A stretch of DNA of 64,000 nt from Paramagnetospirillum magnetotacticum MS-1 (GTDB taxonomy: Bacteria > Pseudomonadota > Alphaproteobacteria > Rhodospirillales > Magnetospirillaceae): assembly GCF_000829825.1 (NCBI RefSeq), contig NZ_JXSL01000023.1, positions 62,001 through 126,000 on the forward strand, read 5' to 3'. A model generated the notes under the pieces. The model was not told the origin of the DNA. It made no database searches and saw nothing but the letters and a program-made list of their open reading frames with translations. Position numbers and translations under genes: made by a program. This document shows, piece after piece, positions 13,076-21,066 of this stretch (position 1 is its first letter; each line of letters starts with the position of its first letter).

Positions 13076-13597
13076 TCAGACCTGAGGGCTTTTCGCCAGA
13101 TAGACGGCGCGCTTCTTGAGTGAACACGAGAAGGAAAGCATGAAGCGCAGCGCTTCCTGGGTTTCCTTCTGCGACAGCATGCGCATGGTGCCGAGCAGGC
13201 CGCCACCACCGCCGGGAATGTTGCAGGAATCGATGGCGTCTTCCATGGCGCCCTTGGCCTCGTGAGCCAGGGTGGCCAGGTCCTCGGTTCCCAGATTGTT
13301 GGCCATGTGCTCGATGAAGGAGAAGGCGCGGTCCACCATGGAATCGGTGGCCGCCGAGCGCATGGCGTGGATCATGAACAGGGCATCGATCACCGTTTGC
13401 AGGGCACCGGTGCGCTGCAAAGTGCCGACGGCGTCAAGCAAGGAGATGATCCCTTCCTTGACGTCGGGCTCGTTGAGCTTGTCCACCACTTCCAGCGCAT
13501 TGCCGGCGGTGCTGGTCAGGCGCTCGACCATGGAATCGGACAAAGCGTCCTTTACCCCTTGGGCCAGGCGGGCCATGTCGTTGGGCAGTTCGTTCAT
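13076..13597 (-). CDS. DUF1641 family protein
   Basis: About 173 residues from the ATG at 13597, which has AGGAGGG just upstream. Predominantly helical, with DUF1641 features: LNEPDVKEGIISLLDAVGTLQRTGALQTVIDAL followed by a Gly-rich segment NIPGGGGGLLGTMRML and a QKETQEALRFML helix. Members are often encoded beside sulfide:quinone reductases or formate-dehydrogenase-like enzymes, as here, where it follows the SQR gene after 10 bases. Biochemical role not established; a helper of the membrane-bound SQR is the reasonable guess. Confidence 0.82.
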   Translation of the reverse strand: MNELPNDMARLAQGVKDALSDSMVERLTSTAGNALEVVDKLNEPDVKEGIISLLDAVGTLQRTGALQTVIDALFMIHAMRSAATDSMVDRAFSFIEHMANNLGTEDLATLAHEAKGAMEDAIDSCNIPGGGGGLLGTMRMLSQKETQEALRFMLSFSCSLKKRAVYLAKSPQV

Positions 13598-13607
13598 GAC
13601 GCCCCTC

Positions 13608-14747
13608 CTAGAGCAGGCCGCGGGCCGACAGCCAGTACAGTCGGTTATAGGCAAGCTTGAACCAGTGGATCATCTGGGACGGCGGACCCGGATTGGGTGG
13701 CGTGGTGTAGTTGAACCACACATAGGTGCCGCTGCCCAGACCGGTCTCGACGAAGCAGAACACCTTGCCGTCATATTCGCGGGCGAAGGTCCCCTCCTGA
13801 CAGAGCGACACCAGATTGTCGATGGTGACGTCGGCCTCGAAATGGGCGGTGGACCCGGCCTTGGAGATGGGAATATTGGTGGTGTCGCCGACCACGAAGA
13901 CATTGGTCGAGCCCTCGCGGTGCAGGGTCTTGGTGTTGGTCGGCACCCAGCCGCCCTTGCCCAGACCCGAATCGTCGATCACCTGCGAGCCCTGGTGGGG
14001 CGGAATGGTGATCAAAAGGTCATAGGGCAGTTCCGAGCCTTCCATGGACTTCAGCGTCTTCTTCTCGGGATCGACGCTTTCCGTGTTGAAGAAGGTCTCG
14101 GACTTGATGCCCAACTTCTCGAATTCCGGCTTGGCCCAATGGGCGACGGGTTCGAGGGCGTGCAGACGGCCGATGGGATAGGTGTAGGTCAGCTCGGTCT
14201 TGTCCCACAGGCCCTTGGCCTTGAGGAAGTCGTGGAGCATGAACACCACTTCCAGCGGCGCCACCGGGCATTTGTGCGGAGCATTGACGTTGACGACGAT
14301 CTTGCCGCCCTGGAACTCGTTCAAGGCCTTGCGCAGCTTGCGGGCGCCGTCCAGGTCGTAGAACCAATGGCCGCCCTCCGTCATGCCGGGAATGTTCTGC
14401 GGCATGATGCGCGAACCGGTGGCCAGGACGAGATAGTCGTACTTGAAGGTACGCCCGGCCTCGGTGGTGACCTGATTCTTCTCCACGTCGATATTCTTGG
14501 CCGGATCGACGAAGAAGTTGACGCGCTTGTCCAGGACTTTGCGCTGATCGCGGAACAGTTCCGCCTCGCGCATGCGGCCAAAGGGAATATAGAGCAGACC
14601 CGGCTGATACATATGGGTCTCGGTGGTGCCCAACATGGTGATGTTGAGTGCACCGGAACGCAGTTCCGCCCCCATCTGACGGCAGATACCATTGGCGACG
14701 ATGGTGCCCGAAAGCCCCCCGCCGACGATCAGAATCGTCTTCGACAT
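13608..14747 (-). CDS. sulfide:quinone oxidoreductase-like FAD protein
   Basis: 379 residues. N-terminal FAD-binding Rossmann motif ILIVGGGLSGTIVA, second dinucleotide motif YLVLATGSR, and VFVVGDTTNIP near residue 285. Of the three redox cysteines of classical SQRs, the middle one (Cys160 in HKCPVAPLE) and the C-terminal one (Cys331 in YDGKVFCFVETG) are present, but the first is missing where expected after the ATG motif. The C-terminus (MIHWFKLAYNRLYWL) is amphipathic, as in SQRs that attach to the membrane. It oxidises sulfide or a related sulfur compound with electrons to quinone (family knowledge). Operon with dsrE and tusA upstream and DUF1641 downstream. Confidence 0.85.
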   Translation of the reverse strand: MSKTILIVGGGLSGTIVANGICRQMGAELRSGALNITMLGTTETHMYQPGLLYIPFGRMREAELFRDQRKVLDKRVNFFVDPAKNIDVEKNQVTTEAGRTFKYDYLVLATGSRIMPQNIPGMTEGGHWFYDLDGARKLRKALNEFQGGKIVVNVNAPHKCPVAPLEVVFMLHDFLKAKGLWDKTELTYTYPIGRLHALEPVAHWAKPEFEKLGIKSETFFNTESVDPEKKTLKSMEGSELPYDLLITIPPHQGSQVIDDSGLGKGGWVPTNTKTLHREGSTNVFVVGDTTNIPISKAGSTAHFEADVTIDNLVSLCQEGTFAREYDGKVFCFVETGLGSGTYVWFNYTTPPNPGPPSQMIHWFKLAYNRLYWLSARGLL

Positions 14748-14850
14748 GAACTCCCTCCCTACGAGAGTATTGATGTAGCAATATTTAATCCATGCCGTCT
14801 TCGCGGCATTTGCCCCGCCTTTAAGGCGGAATTAGTATGATACTGTACGC

Positions 14851-15081
14851 CTATTTGGCCTTACGCACCACGACGCTCCAATAGCCGTCATGTTCGGTGG
14901 TTTCGACCACGCCATGTCCGACCTTGGCGCACCATGCGGGAATATCGGCGGCAGAGCCCTTGTCCGATGACCACACGTCAACCTCGTCACCGATGGAGGC
15001 CAGCTTGAGAGCGGCGATCAGTTCCATCAGCGGACCCGGACAAAAAGCGCCGCGGGCGTCAATCTTCTGGCGTTCGGCCAT
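14851..15081 (-). CDS. TusA family sulfur-carrier protein
   Basis: 76 residues. Carries the TusA signature with the sulfur-carrying cysteine: ARGAFCPGPLMELIAAL (Cys14). TusA proteins pass persulfide sulfur between rhodaneses, DsrE-type proteins and biosynthetic or oxidative enzymes in the cytosol. Next to dsrE and an SQR-like gene, it most probably belongs to dissimilatory sulfur trafficking rather than tRNA thiolation. 30 bases after dsrE; 103 bases before SQR. Confidence 0.88.
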   Translation of the reverse strand: MAERQKIDARGAFCPGPLMELIAALKLASIGDEVDVWSSDKGSAADIPAWCAKVGHGVVETTEHDGYWSVVVRKAK

Positions 15082-15111
15082 GATGTTCTTCCTTCTTTGT
15101 ATGGACGTGGT

Positions 15112-15513
15112 TCAGATGGTGATGAGTTCGCCGTTCTCGGCATCGGCGAGAAACTTGGTCAGCCCCAAAGGCCCGTCGAACAGGTCCTCGGTCAGGTCCT
15201 TGTCCCATTCCCAATGCTTGATATCGAGCACCATGGAACAGACCCACATCTTCATCTCGCCCAGCATCTTGCCCTGGCCGAACAGTTCCACGGCATCCGG
15301 TACGTTCTGAGTCTTGAACATCTCGTGGAAGTGACCGCCGTAATAGCGCTCGGCAGGGCTTTTGCCCCGCTGGAAGGCCAGGATGGCGTTCATGGTGACG
15401 AACACTTCCACGGGCCGGTCCGAGACGGCGGCGACCGAGGCCACCATGGCGGCCAGCTGGATCTTTTCGTGCTCCCCAGAGCACAGCATCACATAGAGCG
15501 GCTTGGACGACAT
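15112..15513 (-). CDS. DsrE family sulfurtransferase-like protein
   Basis: 133 residues with the DsrE/F-like alpha/beta fold: MLCSGEHEKIQLAAMVASVAAV, then VEVFVTMNAILAFQRG, and a conserved cysteine in MWVCSMVLDI (about residue 91). DsrE-type proteins accept or donate sulfane sulfur, often with a TusA partner, which is the next gene. First gene of the operon dsrE-tusA-SQR-DUF1641. Upstream on the minus strand, a TATAAT hexamer at 15576-15581 could be the operon's -10 box. Confidence 0.83.
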   Translation of the reverse strand: MSSKPLYVMLCSGEHEKIQLAAMVASVAAVSDRPVEVFVTMNAILAFQRGKSPAERYYGGHFHEMFKTQNVPDAVELFGQGKMLGEMKMWVCSMVLDIKHWEWDKDLTEDLFDGPLGLTKFLADAENGELITI

Positions 15514-15769
15514 GGGCTCCCCTGCATTCTTATGGTTGGCGCCAGCTTATAAGAACCGGCTTACCTTCGATTTTTATTATATACACAGATTCCAGGGTTT
15601 TTCCGCAACAAGATTTCGTCGCCTCGGCGTTGAATATGCCGTTCGATGCGGAACCCGAGACCCCACTTCCATGTTGCGGCCCCCCTGCCCCCTCCTTATT
15701 ATGCGCGCTGCTCTGCGATGGCCGGTTTCCGGCCCGTCCCAACAACTATTTCCGGACTCGGCCCAATCC

Positions 15770-17641
15770 ATGCTCGACGTATTCCGTACTGCCTCGAAGA
15801 CCTGGATCGTCAGGTTGCTGTTCGCCCTGCTGGCCCTGAGCTTCGTGGCCTGGGGTGCTGGCGACGTGGTGCGCGGGGGCGTGGGACGCAGCCCGGCCAT
15901 CGAGATCGGCCACACATCCATGTCGGCCACCGAGGTGATGGGCGAGTTCAAGCGCGAAGTGGAGCGTCTGCAGCCCCTGTTCGGCGGCAAGCTGACCCCT
16001 GAGGACGCGCGCAAGATGGGCATGCTGGACCGCACCATCGACTCTCTCATCGCCCGGACCCTGATCGATGAGGCGGCGCGGTCCTTAGGCCTGGCCGCCA
16101 CCGACGAGACCATTTTGCGCCGCGTGGCCTCCAACCCGGCCTTCAAGGGGCCCACCGGCCAGTTCGAACGCGACATCTTCCGCTCGCGCCTGGCCCGTGT
16201 GGGACATACCGAGGACAGCTTCATGAAGGCCGAGCGCACCAATATGGTGCGCAACCAGATGGTGGAAACCGTCGCTGCGGGCATCAGCGCGCCCCAGGCG
16301 CTGACCAATCCGCTGCTGGCCTGGCGCGAGGAACGCCGGGTGGCCGAAACCTTCGTGATCAGGGACGAATCCACACCATTGCCCGCCGCGCCCGACGCGG
16401 CCAGCCTGGATGCCTATTACAAGGACAATCTCAGCCGCTTCATGGCGCCTGAATACCGGGCGCTGACCGTGCTGCTGCTGCGCCCCGCAGATGTGGCCAA
16501 CGCCATCGACATCGACGAGGAGATGGTGCGCGAGACCTATCAGCAGCGCATCGAGGAATTCTCCACCCCTGAGCGCCGCACCGTGTCGCAGATCGTGTTC
16601 GACGAATCCTCGGCCGCCGCCAAGGCCACCGATATGGTGACCGGGGGCAAGGATCTGGCCGCTGTGGCCAAGGCGCTGAATACCGATATCATCGAACTGG
16701 GCATTGTCGAGAAGAACGACCTTCCCGAAGGTCTGGCGGAGGCGGTGTTCAAGCTCCGCGCGGGCGCCACCGGTCAGCCGGTCAAGACCGCGCTGGGCTG
16801 GCATGTGGTCAAGGTGACCCAGGTCCAGCCGGGCCGCACCCGGTCTTTCGACGAGGTCAAGGTCCAGCTGGAACAGGATATGCGCAAGGAAAAGGCCACC
16901 GACGGCCTGTCCGAGCTTGCCAACCGGGTGGAAGACGCGCTGGGCGGCGGCGCCACCTTGGAGGAGGCGGCCAAGCGCCACAATCTCAAGACCATGAAGA
17001 TCGCGGCGGTGGATGCCCAGGGACGCGGTGCCAACGGCAAGCCGGTGGCCGATCTGCCCAAGTCCGACCAGTTCCTGGACGTGGCCTTCCACACCGACCA
17101 GAACACCGAAAGCCCGCTGACCGAAGTGCCCAATAACGGCTACTTCCTGCTGCGCGTCGATGGCGTCACCGCGCCCGCGCCCCGGCCCCTGGCCGATATC
17201 AAGGCCGATGTGGTGGCCACCTGGCAGGCCGAACGCCGCCAGGAACAGGCCCGCGACAAGGCCCTGAAACTGGCCGACCGCATCAAGGCCGGTGAATCGG
17301 CCTCCCAGGTGGCGCAATCGGCTGGGGCCAAGCTGGAAACCTCCAAGCCCTTCATCCGCGAGCCGGGCGAGGGCTCCTCCCTGCCCCCCACCATCATCGC
17401 CGAACTGTTCAAGGCTCAGCCGGGCGGCGTCGCCACCGCCCCGGTCCAGGGCGGCACCGTGGTGGCCCGCCTCAATTCCGTGATCGCTTTCGACATCAAT
17501 GCCAATCCCGCCCTGACCCAGGCCGCGCGCCAGCGGGTGTCCCAGGCGGTAGCCACCGATATCGCCGACCAGTACATCGCGGCGCTGAACGCCTCCATCG
17601 GTGTCAAGGTCGACCGTCCCCAACTGACCCGCGAAGAGTAG
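15770..17641 (+). CDS. ppiD: PpiD-like periplasmic peptidyl-prolyl isomerase
   Basis: 623 residues from the ATG at 15770; an open extension to 15503 overlaps the divergent dsrE promoter and is not protein-like. It has an N-terminal membrane anchor (WIVRLLFALLALSFVAWGAGDVV), a SurA_N-like chaperone region (about 40-180), a parvulin/rotamase domain around residues 255-365 (EEFSTPERRTVSQIVF ... TALGWHVVKVTQVQPG), and a second weaker chaperone part at the C-terminus. Inner-membrane-anchored folding factor for exported proteins. It is followed after 10 bases by trpE, an arrangement common in alphaproteobacteria. Confidence 0.92.
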   Translation: MLDVFRTASKTWIVRLLFALLALSFVAWGAGDVVRGGVGRSPAIEIGHTSMSATEVMGEFKREVERLQPLFGGKLTPEDARKMGMLDRTIDSLIARTLIDEAARSLGLAATDETILRRVASNPAFKGPTGQFERDIFRSRLARVGHTEDSFMKAERTNMVRNQMVETVAAGISAPQALTNPLLAWREERRVAETFVIRDESTPLPAAPDAASLDAYYKDNLSRFMAPEYRALTVLLLRPADVANAIDIDEEMVRETYQQRIEEFSTPERRTVSQIVFDESSAAAKATDMVTGGKDLAAVAKALNTDIIELGIVEKNDLPEGLAEAVFKLRAGATGQPVKTALGWHVVKVTQVQPGRTRSFDEVKVQLEQDMRKEKATDGLSELANRVEDALGGGATLEEAAKRHNLKTMKIAAVDAQGRGANGKPVADLPKSDQFLDVAFHTDQNTESPLTEVPNNGYFLLRVDGVTAPAPRPLADIKADVVATWQAERRQEQARDKALKLADRIKAGESASQVAQSAGAKLETSKPFIREPGEGSSLPPTIIAELFKAQPGGVATAPVQGGTVVARLNSVIAFDINANPALTQAARQRVSQAVATDIADQYIAALNASIGVKVDRPQLTREE

Positions 17642-17651
17642 CCTGCCTATC

Positions 17652-19172
17652 ATGACCCATCAGCCCGACTTCTCCGCCTTTGCCGAAGCTTATGACAGCG
17701 GCAGGCCCCAGGTGGTCTGGCGGGTTCTGGTGGCCGATCTGGAAACCCCGGTTTCCGCCTTCATGAAGCTGGCGGGGGGACAGCCCAACGCCTTTCTGCT
17801 GGAATCGGTCGAAGGCGGCGCGGTGCGTGGCCGCTATTCCATCCTTGGCATGAAGCCCGATCTGCTGTGGAAATGCGTCGGCAACGAGGCCTGGATCAAT
17901 CGCAACGCCCGATCCAAGACCGGGGAGTTCCAGCCCTGCCCCGTCGCCGCCAAGTCGGGCGCGCTCGACTCACTTCGCGCCCTGGTGGCCGAATGCGGCA
18001 TCGAAACGCCGCCCCATCTGCCCCCCATGTCGGCCGGACTGATCGGCTATATGAGCTATGACATGGTGCGACTGGCGGAAAAGCTGCCCGACGCCAATCC
18101 CGATCCCATCAAGGTGCCCGACGGCATCTTCATGCGCCCCACCATCATGGCGGTGTTCGACAACGTCAACGGCACCCTGACCGCCGTCGCCCCCGTCTGG
18201 CCGCGCGCGGGCATGGATGCCCAGGCGGCCTGGGATCTGGCCTGGGAGCGGCTGGAGCATGTGGTGGAATCCCTGGAAAGCCCCCTGCCCCACACCTATC
18301 TCGGCTTTCCCAGGAACGAGCATCTGCCCATTCCGGTTCCCAGCGTCTCGCCCGAGCATTACTGCCGCATGGTGGAGAAGGCCCAGGAATACATCGCCGC
18401 TGGCGATATCTTCCAGGTGGTGCTGTCCCAGCGCCTGGCGGTGCCCTTCCGGCTGCCGCCCTTCTCGCTCTACCGCTCGCTGCGCCGCCTGAACCCCAGC
18501 CCGTTCCTGTTCTTCCTGGATCTGGGCGAGTTTCAGCTGGTGGGTTCCAGTCCGGAAATCCTGGTCCGTCTCAGGGACGACAAGGTCACCATCCGGCCCA
18601 TCGCCGGAACGCGCCGCCGGGGCAAGACCGCCGCCGAGGACGAGGAACTGGCCGCCGATCTGCTGGCCGATCCCAAGGAACTGGCCGAGCATCTGATGCT
18701 GCTGGATCTGGGCCGCAACGATGTGGGCCGGGTGGCCTCCATCGGCTCGGTCGAGGTCACCAAGAAGATGGGTGTGGAATACTATTCCCACGTCATGCAC
18801 ATCGTCTCCAACGTGGAAGGCAAGATCCGCGAGGGCTGCGACGCCATGGACGCCCTGATGGCCGGTTTCCCGGCAGGCACCACTTCGGGCGCGCCCAAGA
18901 TCCGCGCCATGGAGATCATCGACGAGTTGGAGACCGAGCGCCGCTCGTTCTATGCCGGAGCCATCGGCTATTTCGACGGCAACGGCAACATGGACACCTG
19001 CATCGCGCTCAGGACCACATTGGTCAAGGACGGCACCATGTATGTCCAGGCCGGAGCCGGTATCGTCGCCGATTCCGTGCCGCTCTCCGAGCATGAAGAG
19101 TGCATGAACAAGGCCCGCGCCCTGGTCCGCGCCGCCGAGGACGCCATCGATTATACGCTGGTGAAGCAATAG
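17652..19172 (+). CDS. trpE: anthranilate synthase component I
   Basis: 506 residues. Converts chorismate to anthranilate with ammonia supplied by TrpG, first step of tryptophan synthesis. Motifs: N-terminal SFLLESVEGG-like segment (NAFLLESVEGGAVRGRYS, part of the Trp-binding feedback site), then the chorismate-binding domain with FQVVLSQRL, PSPFLFFLDLG, VGSSPEILVRL, IAGTRRRGKT, DLGRNDVGRV, FPAGTTSGAPKIRAMEII and GYFDGNGNMDTCIALRT. The partner genes trpG, trpD and trpC, often next in this order, do not follow; the next gene is on the other strand. Confidence 0.97.
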   Translation: MTHQPDFSAFAEAYDSGRPQVVWRVLVADLETPVSAFMKLAGGQPNAFLLESVEGGAVRGRYSILGMKPDLLWKCVGNEAWINRNARSKTGEFQPCPVAAKSGALDSLRALVAECGIETPPHLPPMSAGLIGYMSYDMVRLAEKLPDANPDPIKVPDGIFMRPTIMAVFDNVNGTLTAVAPVWPRAGMDAQAAWDLAWERLEHVVESLESPLPHTYLGFPRNEHLPIPVPSVSPEHYCRMVEKAQEYIAAGDIFQVVLSQRLAVPFRLPPFSLYRSLRRLNPSPFLFFLDLGEFQLVGSSPEILVRLRDDKVTIRPIAGTRRRGKTAAEDEELAADLLADPKELAEHLMLLDLGRNDVGRVASIGSVEVTKKMGVEYYSHVMHIVSNVEGKIREGCDAMDALMAGFPAGTTSGAPKIRAMEIIDELETERRSFYAGAIGYFDGNGNMDTCIALRTTLVKDGTMYVQAGAGIVADSVPLSEHEECMNKARALVRAAEDAIDYTLVKQ

Positions 19173-19300
19173 GGGTTTATTGGGGCTTTTGCCCCAAACC
19201 CCAATCGGGGCGATGCCCCGAACCCCCTTTTGATTCTATTGATAAGAATAAGGGAGGTTTGGAGGTCCCCTCCAAGCGGGTTTGGGCGGCCGCCCAATAG
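19173..19300. repeat. intergenic hairpin-rich repeat after trpE
   Basis: A series of G4/C4 inverted repeats: GGGGC-tttt-GCCCC, CGGGGC-gat-GCCCCG, then a run ending GGGTTTGGGCG-gcc-GCCCAAT. The same closing unit (GGGTTTGGGCG-ata-GCCCAAT) and similar G4/C4 hairpins occur at 44820-44922 after the AsmA gene. Probably a dispersed intergenic repeat that also ends transcription between convergent genes. Confidence 0.55.
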
Positions 19301-19306
19301 ACGACC

Positions 19307-20104
19307 TCACCCCTTCCCCACCGAATCCGCCACCAGCTTATTGACCGCGGCGTTCAGCCCCTGGGCCGCCGGGGCCATGATGTCAGAGGGAATGGGGAAG
19401 ATGATGGTGGAGTTATGCTCCACCGCGATGTCTTTCAACGTCGCCAGATAGCGCAGAAGCATGGCGCCGGGCTTGCCCTCCATCAAGGTGGCGGCTTCGG
19501 CCAGTTTGGTGGCGGCCTCGAACTCGCCCTGGGCGGTGATGATGCGGGCGCGGCGCCCGCGTTCGGCCTCGGCCTCCTGGCCCATGGCGCGGATCATGTT
19601 GGGATCGAGATCGACACTGCGGATTTCCACGTTCTGGACCTCGACGCCCCAGGTTTCGGTGCGTTCGTCGAGAATGCGGCGGATGGCCTGTTTCAGATCT
19701 TCCTGCTGGCCCAGCAACTGGTCGAGGCTGTGCGATCCCAGGGTCGAGCGGGTGGTGATCTGCGCCAACTGGCTGACCGCTTCGCGGTAATTGGCCACTT
19801 CGAGGACCGCCTTCATGGCATTGCTGACCCGGTAATAGACCACCGCCGTCACCTTAACCGAGACATTGTCCTTGCTGATAACGTCCTGGGTGGGCACCTC
19901 CATCACCGCCAGGCGGATATCCACCGGCAACAGGGTCTGGATGAAGGGAATGACCAGTTGAAGCCCCGGCTCGCGCGTGCCGGTATAGCGCCCCAGGGTC
20001 AGGACGACGCCTTTCTGGGTCTGGGGTACGATGCAGATGGATTTCGCCAGAATGATCGCCACCACCACGGCGACGACCAGCCAGAGGATCATGGACGGAG
20101 GCAT
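19307..20104 (-). CDS. slipin/stomatin-like SPFH domain membrane protein
   Basis: 265 residues from the ATG at 20104, preceded by AAGGAGAAG. N-terminal membrane segment (MILWLVVAVVVAIILA), then an SPFH/band 7 domain: VPQTQKGVVLTLGRY, PGLQLVIPFIQTLLPVDIR, VPTQDVISKDNVSVKVTAVVYYRV, SLDQLLGQQEDLKQAIRRIL, and a coiled region AEAERGRRARIITAQGEFEAATKL. Slipins form inner-membrane oligomeric rings and are often paired with an NfeD protein; no nfeD gene is next to it here. Role in membrane microdomain organisation or proteolysis control is family knowledge only. Confidence 0.9.
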   Translation of the reverse strand: MPPSMILWLVVAVVVAIILAKSICIVPQTQKGVVLTLGRYTGTREPGLQLVIPFIQTLLPVDIRLAVMEVPTQDVISKDNVSVKVTAVVYYRVSNAMKAVLEVANYREAVSQLAQITTRSTLGSHSLDQLLGQQEDLKQAIRRILDERTETWGVEVQNVEIRSVDLDPNMIRAMGQEAEAERGRRARIITAQGEFEAATKLAEAATLMEGKPGAMLLRYLATLKDIAVEHNSTIIFPIPSDIMAPAAQGLNAAVNKLVADSVGKG

Positions 20105-20238
20105 GGGAGCTTCTCCTTGACGGAGAACAATCATAGGCGCATTTCGCCTCAAAGGCCAAATGCCCGCGATGGAACTTGCAAATCCCACGGGCCTCCGACA
20201 TATTGCGATTCACTCGCATTTGCATTTATGAGGGCGCG

Positions 20239-20808
20239 ATGGGGTTTATAGAAAGCAGGACGACCCTGGGACGTCAGTCCATGACGGCCAGGGACTATAT
20301 CTGGCTGGCGGTCCTGGGCGCCGTCGAGCGCGGCCCCCTTTCCACGGACGATGCCGCCAGCGCGGTCGGCGCCCTGGCCGGTTCCACCTGGATTCCGGTT
20401 TCGCAACTGGTGTTCGAGGCCATCGACCAGATGCTGGAAGAAGGACTGCTCAATCCGGTGGAACGCTCCACGCGATTGGCCATCACGGGTGAAGGCCGCC
20501 GTCGTCTTCATGATCTGGTCGCCCAGCCCCTGACGGCCCCGCTGTCACCCTTCGGACAGGTGGGAATACGGCTGAAGCTGGCCTTCCTCGATCTGGCGCC
20601 GCCGGTGGTTCGCCGCCGCCAGATCGACGCCATTCTGAGGTCCTGCGACTGCGAGATCGCGTCGCGCACCGCATCTTGCGCCGCCTGGTCCCTCAATGGT
20701 CCCTTGGGACGGGCCTGGCTGGACCATCAGATGGATGCGCTGGAAGAGATGGCGCAGGCGCTGCGCCGTCTGGCCAAGACCGAAAGCATCAGCCTGACCG
20801 AAGGCTAA
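20239..20808 (+). CDS. PadR-like winged-helix regulator (putative)
   Basis: About 189 residues from the ATG at 20239 (GAGGG five bases upstream); the frame is open from 20176. The N-terminal part (MTARDYIWLAVLGAVERGPL ... VFEAIDQMLEEGLLNPV ... LAITGEGRRRLHDLV) has the helix-helix-wing layout of PadR/MarR-like DNA-binding domains. The C-terminal part is helical (HQMDALEEMAQALRRLA) as in PadR dimerisation domains. I cannot name a closer family. It diverges from the slipin gene, with about 135 bases between starts, and converges on copZ, overlapping its end by four bases. Confidence 0.7.
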   Translation: MGFIESRTTLGRQSMTARDYIWLAVLGAVERGPLSTDDAASAVGALAGSTWIPVSQLVFEAIDQMLEEGLLNPVERSTRLAITGEGRRRLHDLVAQPLTAPLSPFGQVGIRLKLAFLDLAPPVVRRRQIDAILRSCDCEIASRTASCAAWSLNGPLGRAWLDHQMDALEEMAQALRRLAKTESISLTEG

Positions 20809-21005
20809 ACCTTGCCCTCGAAGCCGAAACCGGCGGCATCGACGGCCTGTTTGACCTGGGCTTCGCTGGCGCCATCGACGCTGACCGCCTTGTTGCCCAG
20901 ATCCACTTCGACCTTGGCACCGGGAGCGGCTTCCAGAATGGCCGCCGTCACCGACTTGGAACAGCCGCCGCAGGTCATTCCGGTGACGCGATAGGTGGTG
21001 GACAT
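20805..21005 (-). CDS. copZ: CopZ-like copper chaperone (heavy-metal-associated domain)
   Basis: 66 residues forming one HMA ferredoxin-like domain with the metal site GMTCGGCSKSV (CxxC) near residue 12 and the C-terminal AAGFGFEG strand. Carries Cu(I) to the exporter CopA. A CueR-type operator lies directly upstream at 21046-21066, matching the one upstream of copA, so both are probably induced by copper through the cueR gene at 22275. Confidence 0.92.
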   Translation of the reverse strand: MSTTYRVTGMTCGGCSKSVTAAILEAAPGAKVEVDLGNKAVSVDGASEAQVKQAVDAAGFGFEGKV

Positions 21006-21045
21006 GATGGATTCCTCATGAAGATTGCACTGGCAGCCAGTGTGA

Positions 21046-21066
21046 ACCTTCCAGCCGATGGAAGGT
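21046..21066 (-). promoter_or_regulatory. CueR-type operator/promoter of copZ
   Basis: Perfect seven-base inverted repeat ACCTTCC-n7-GGAAGGT, the recognised form of copper-responsive MerR-family operators. On the minus strand TTGACC (-35, 21069-21064) is followed after 19 bases by CACACT as a possible -10; the over-long spacer is the hallmark of MerR-type promoters. The site overlaps the stop codon of the deacetylase gene. Confidence 0.85.
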
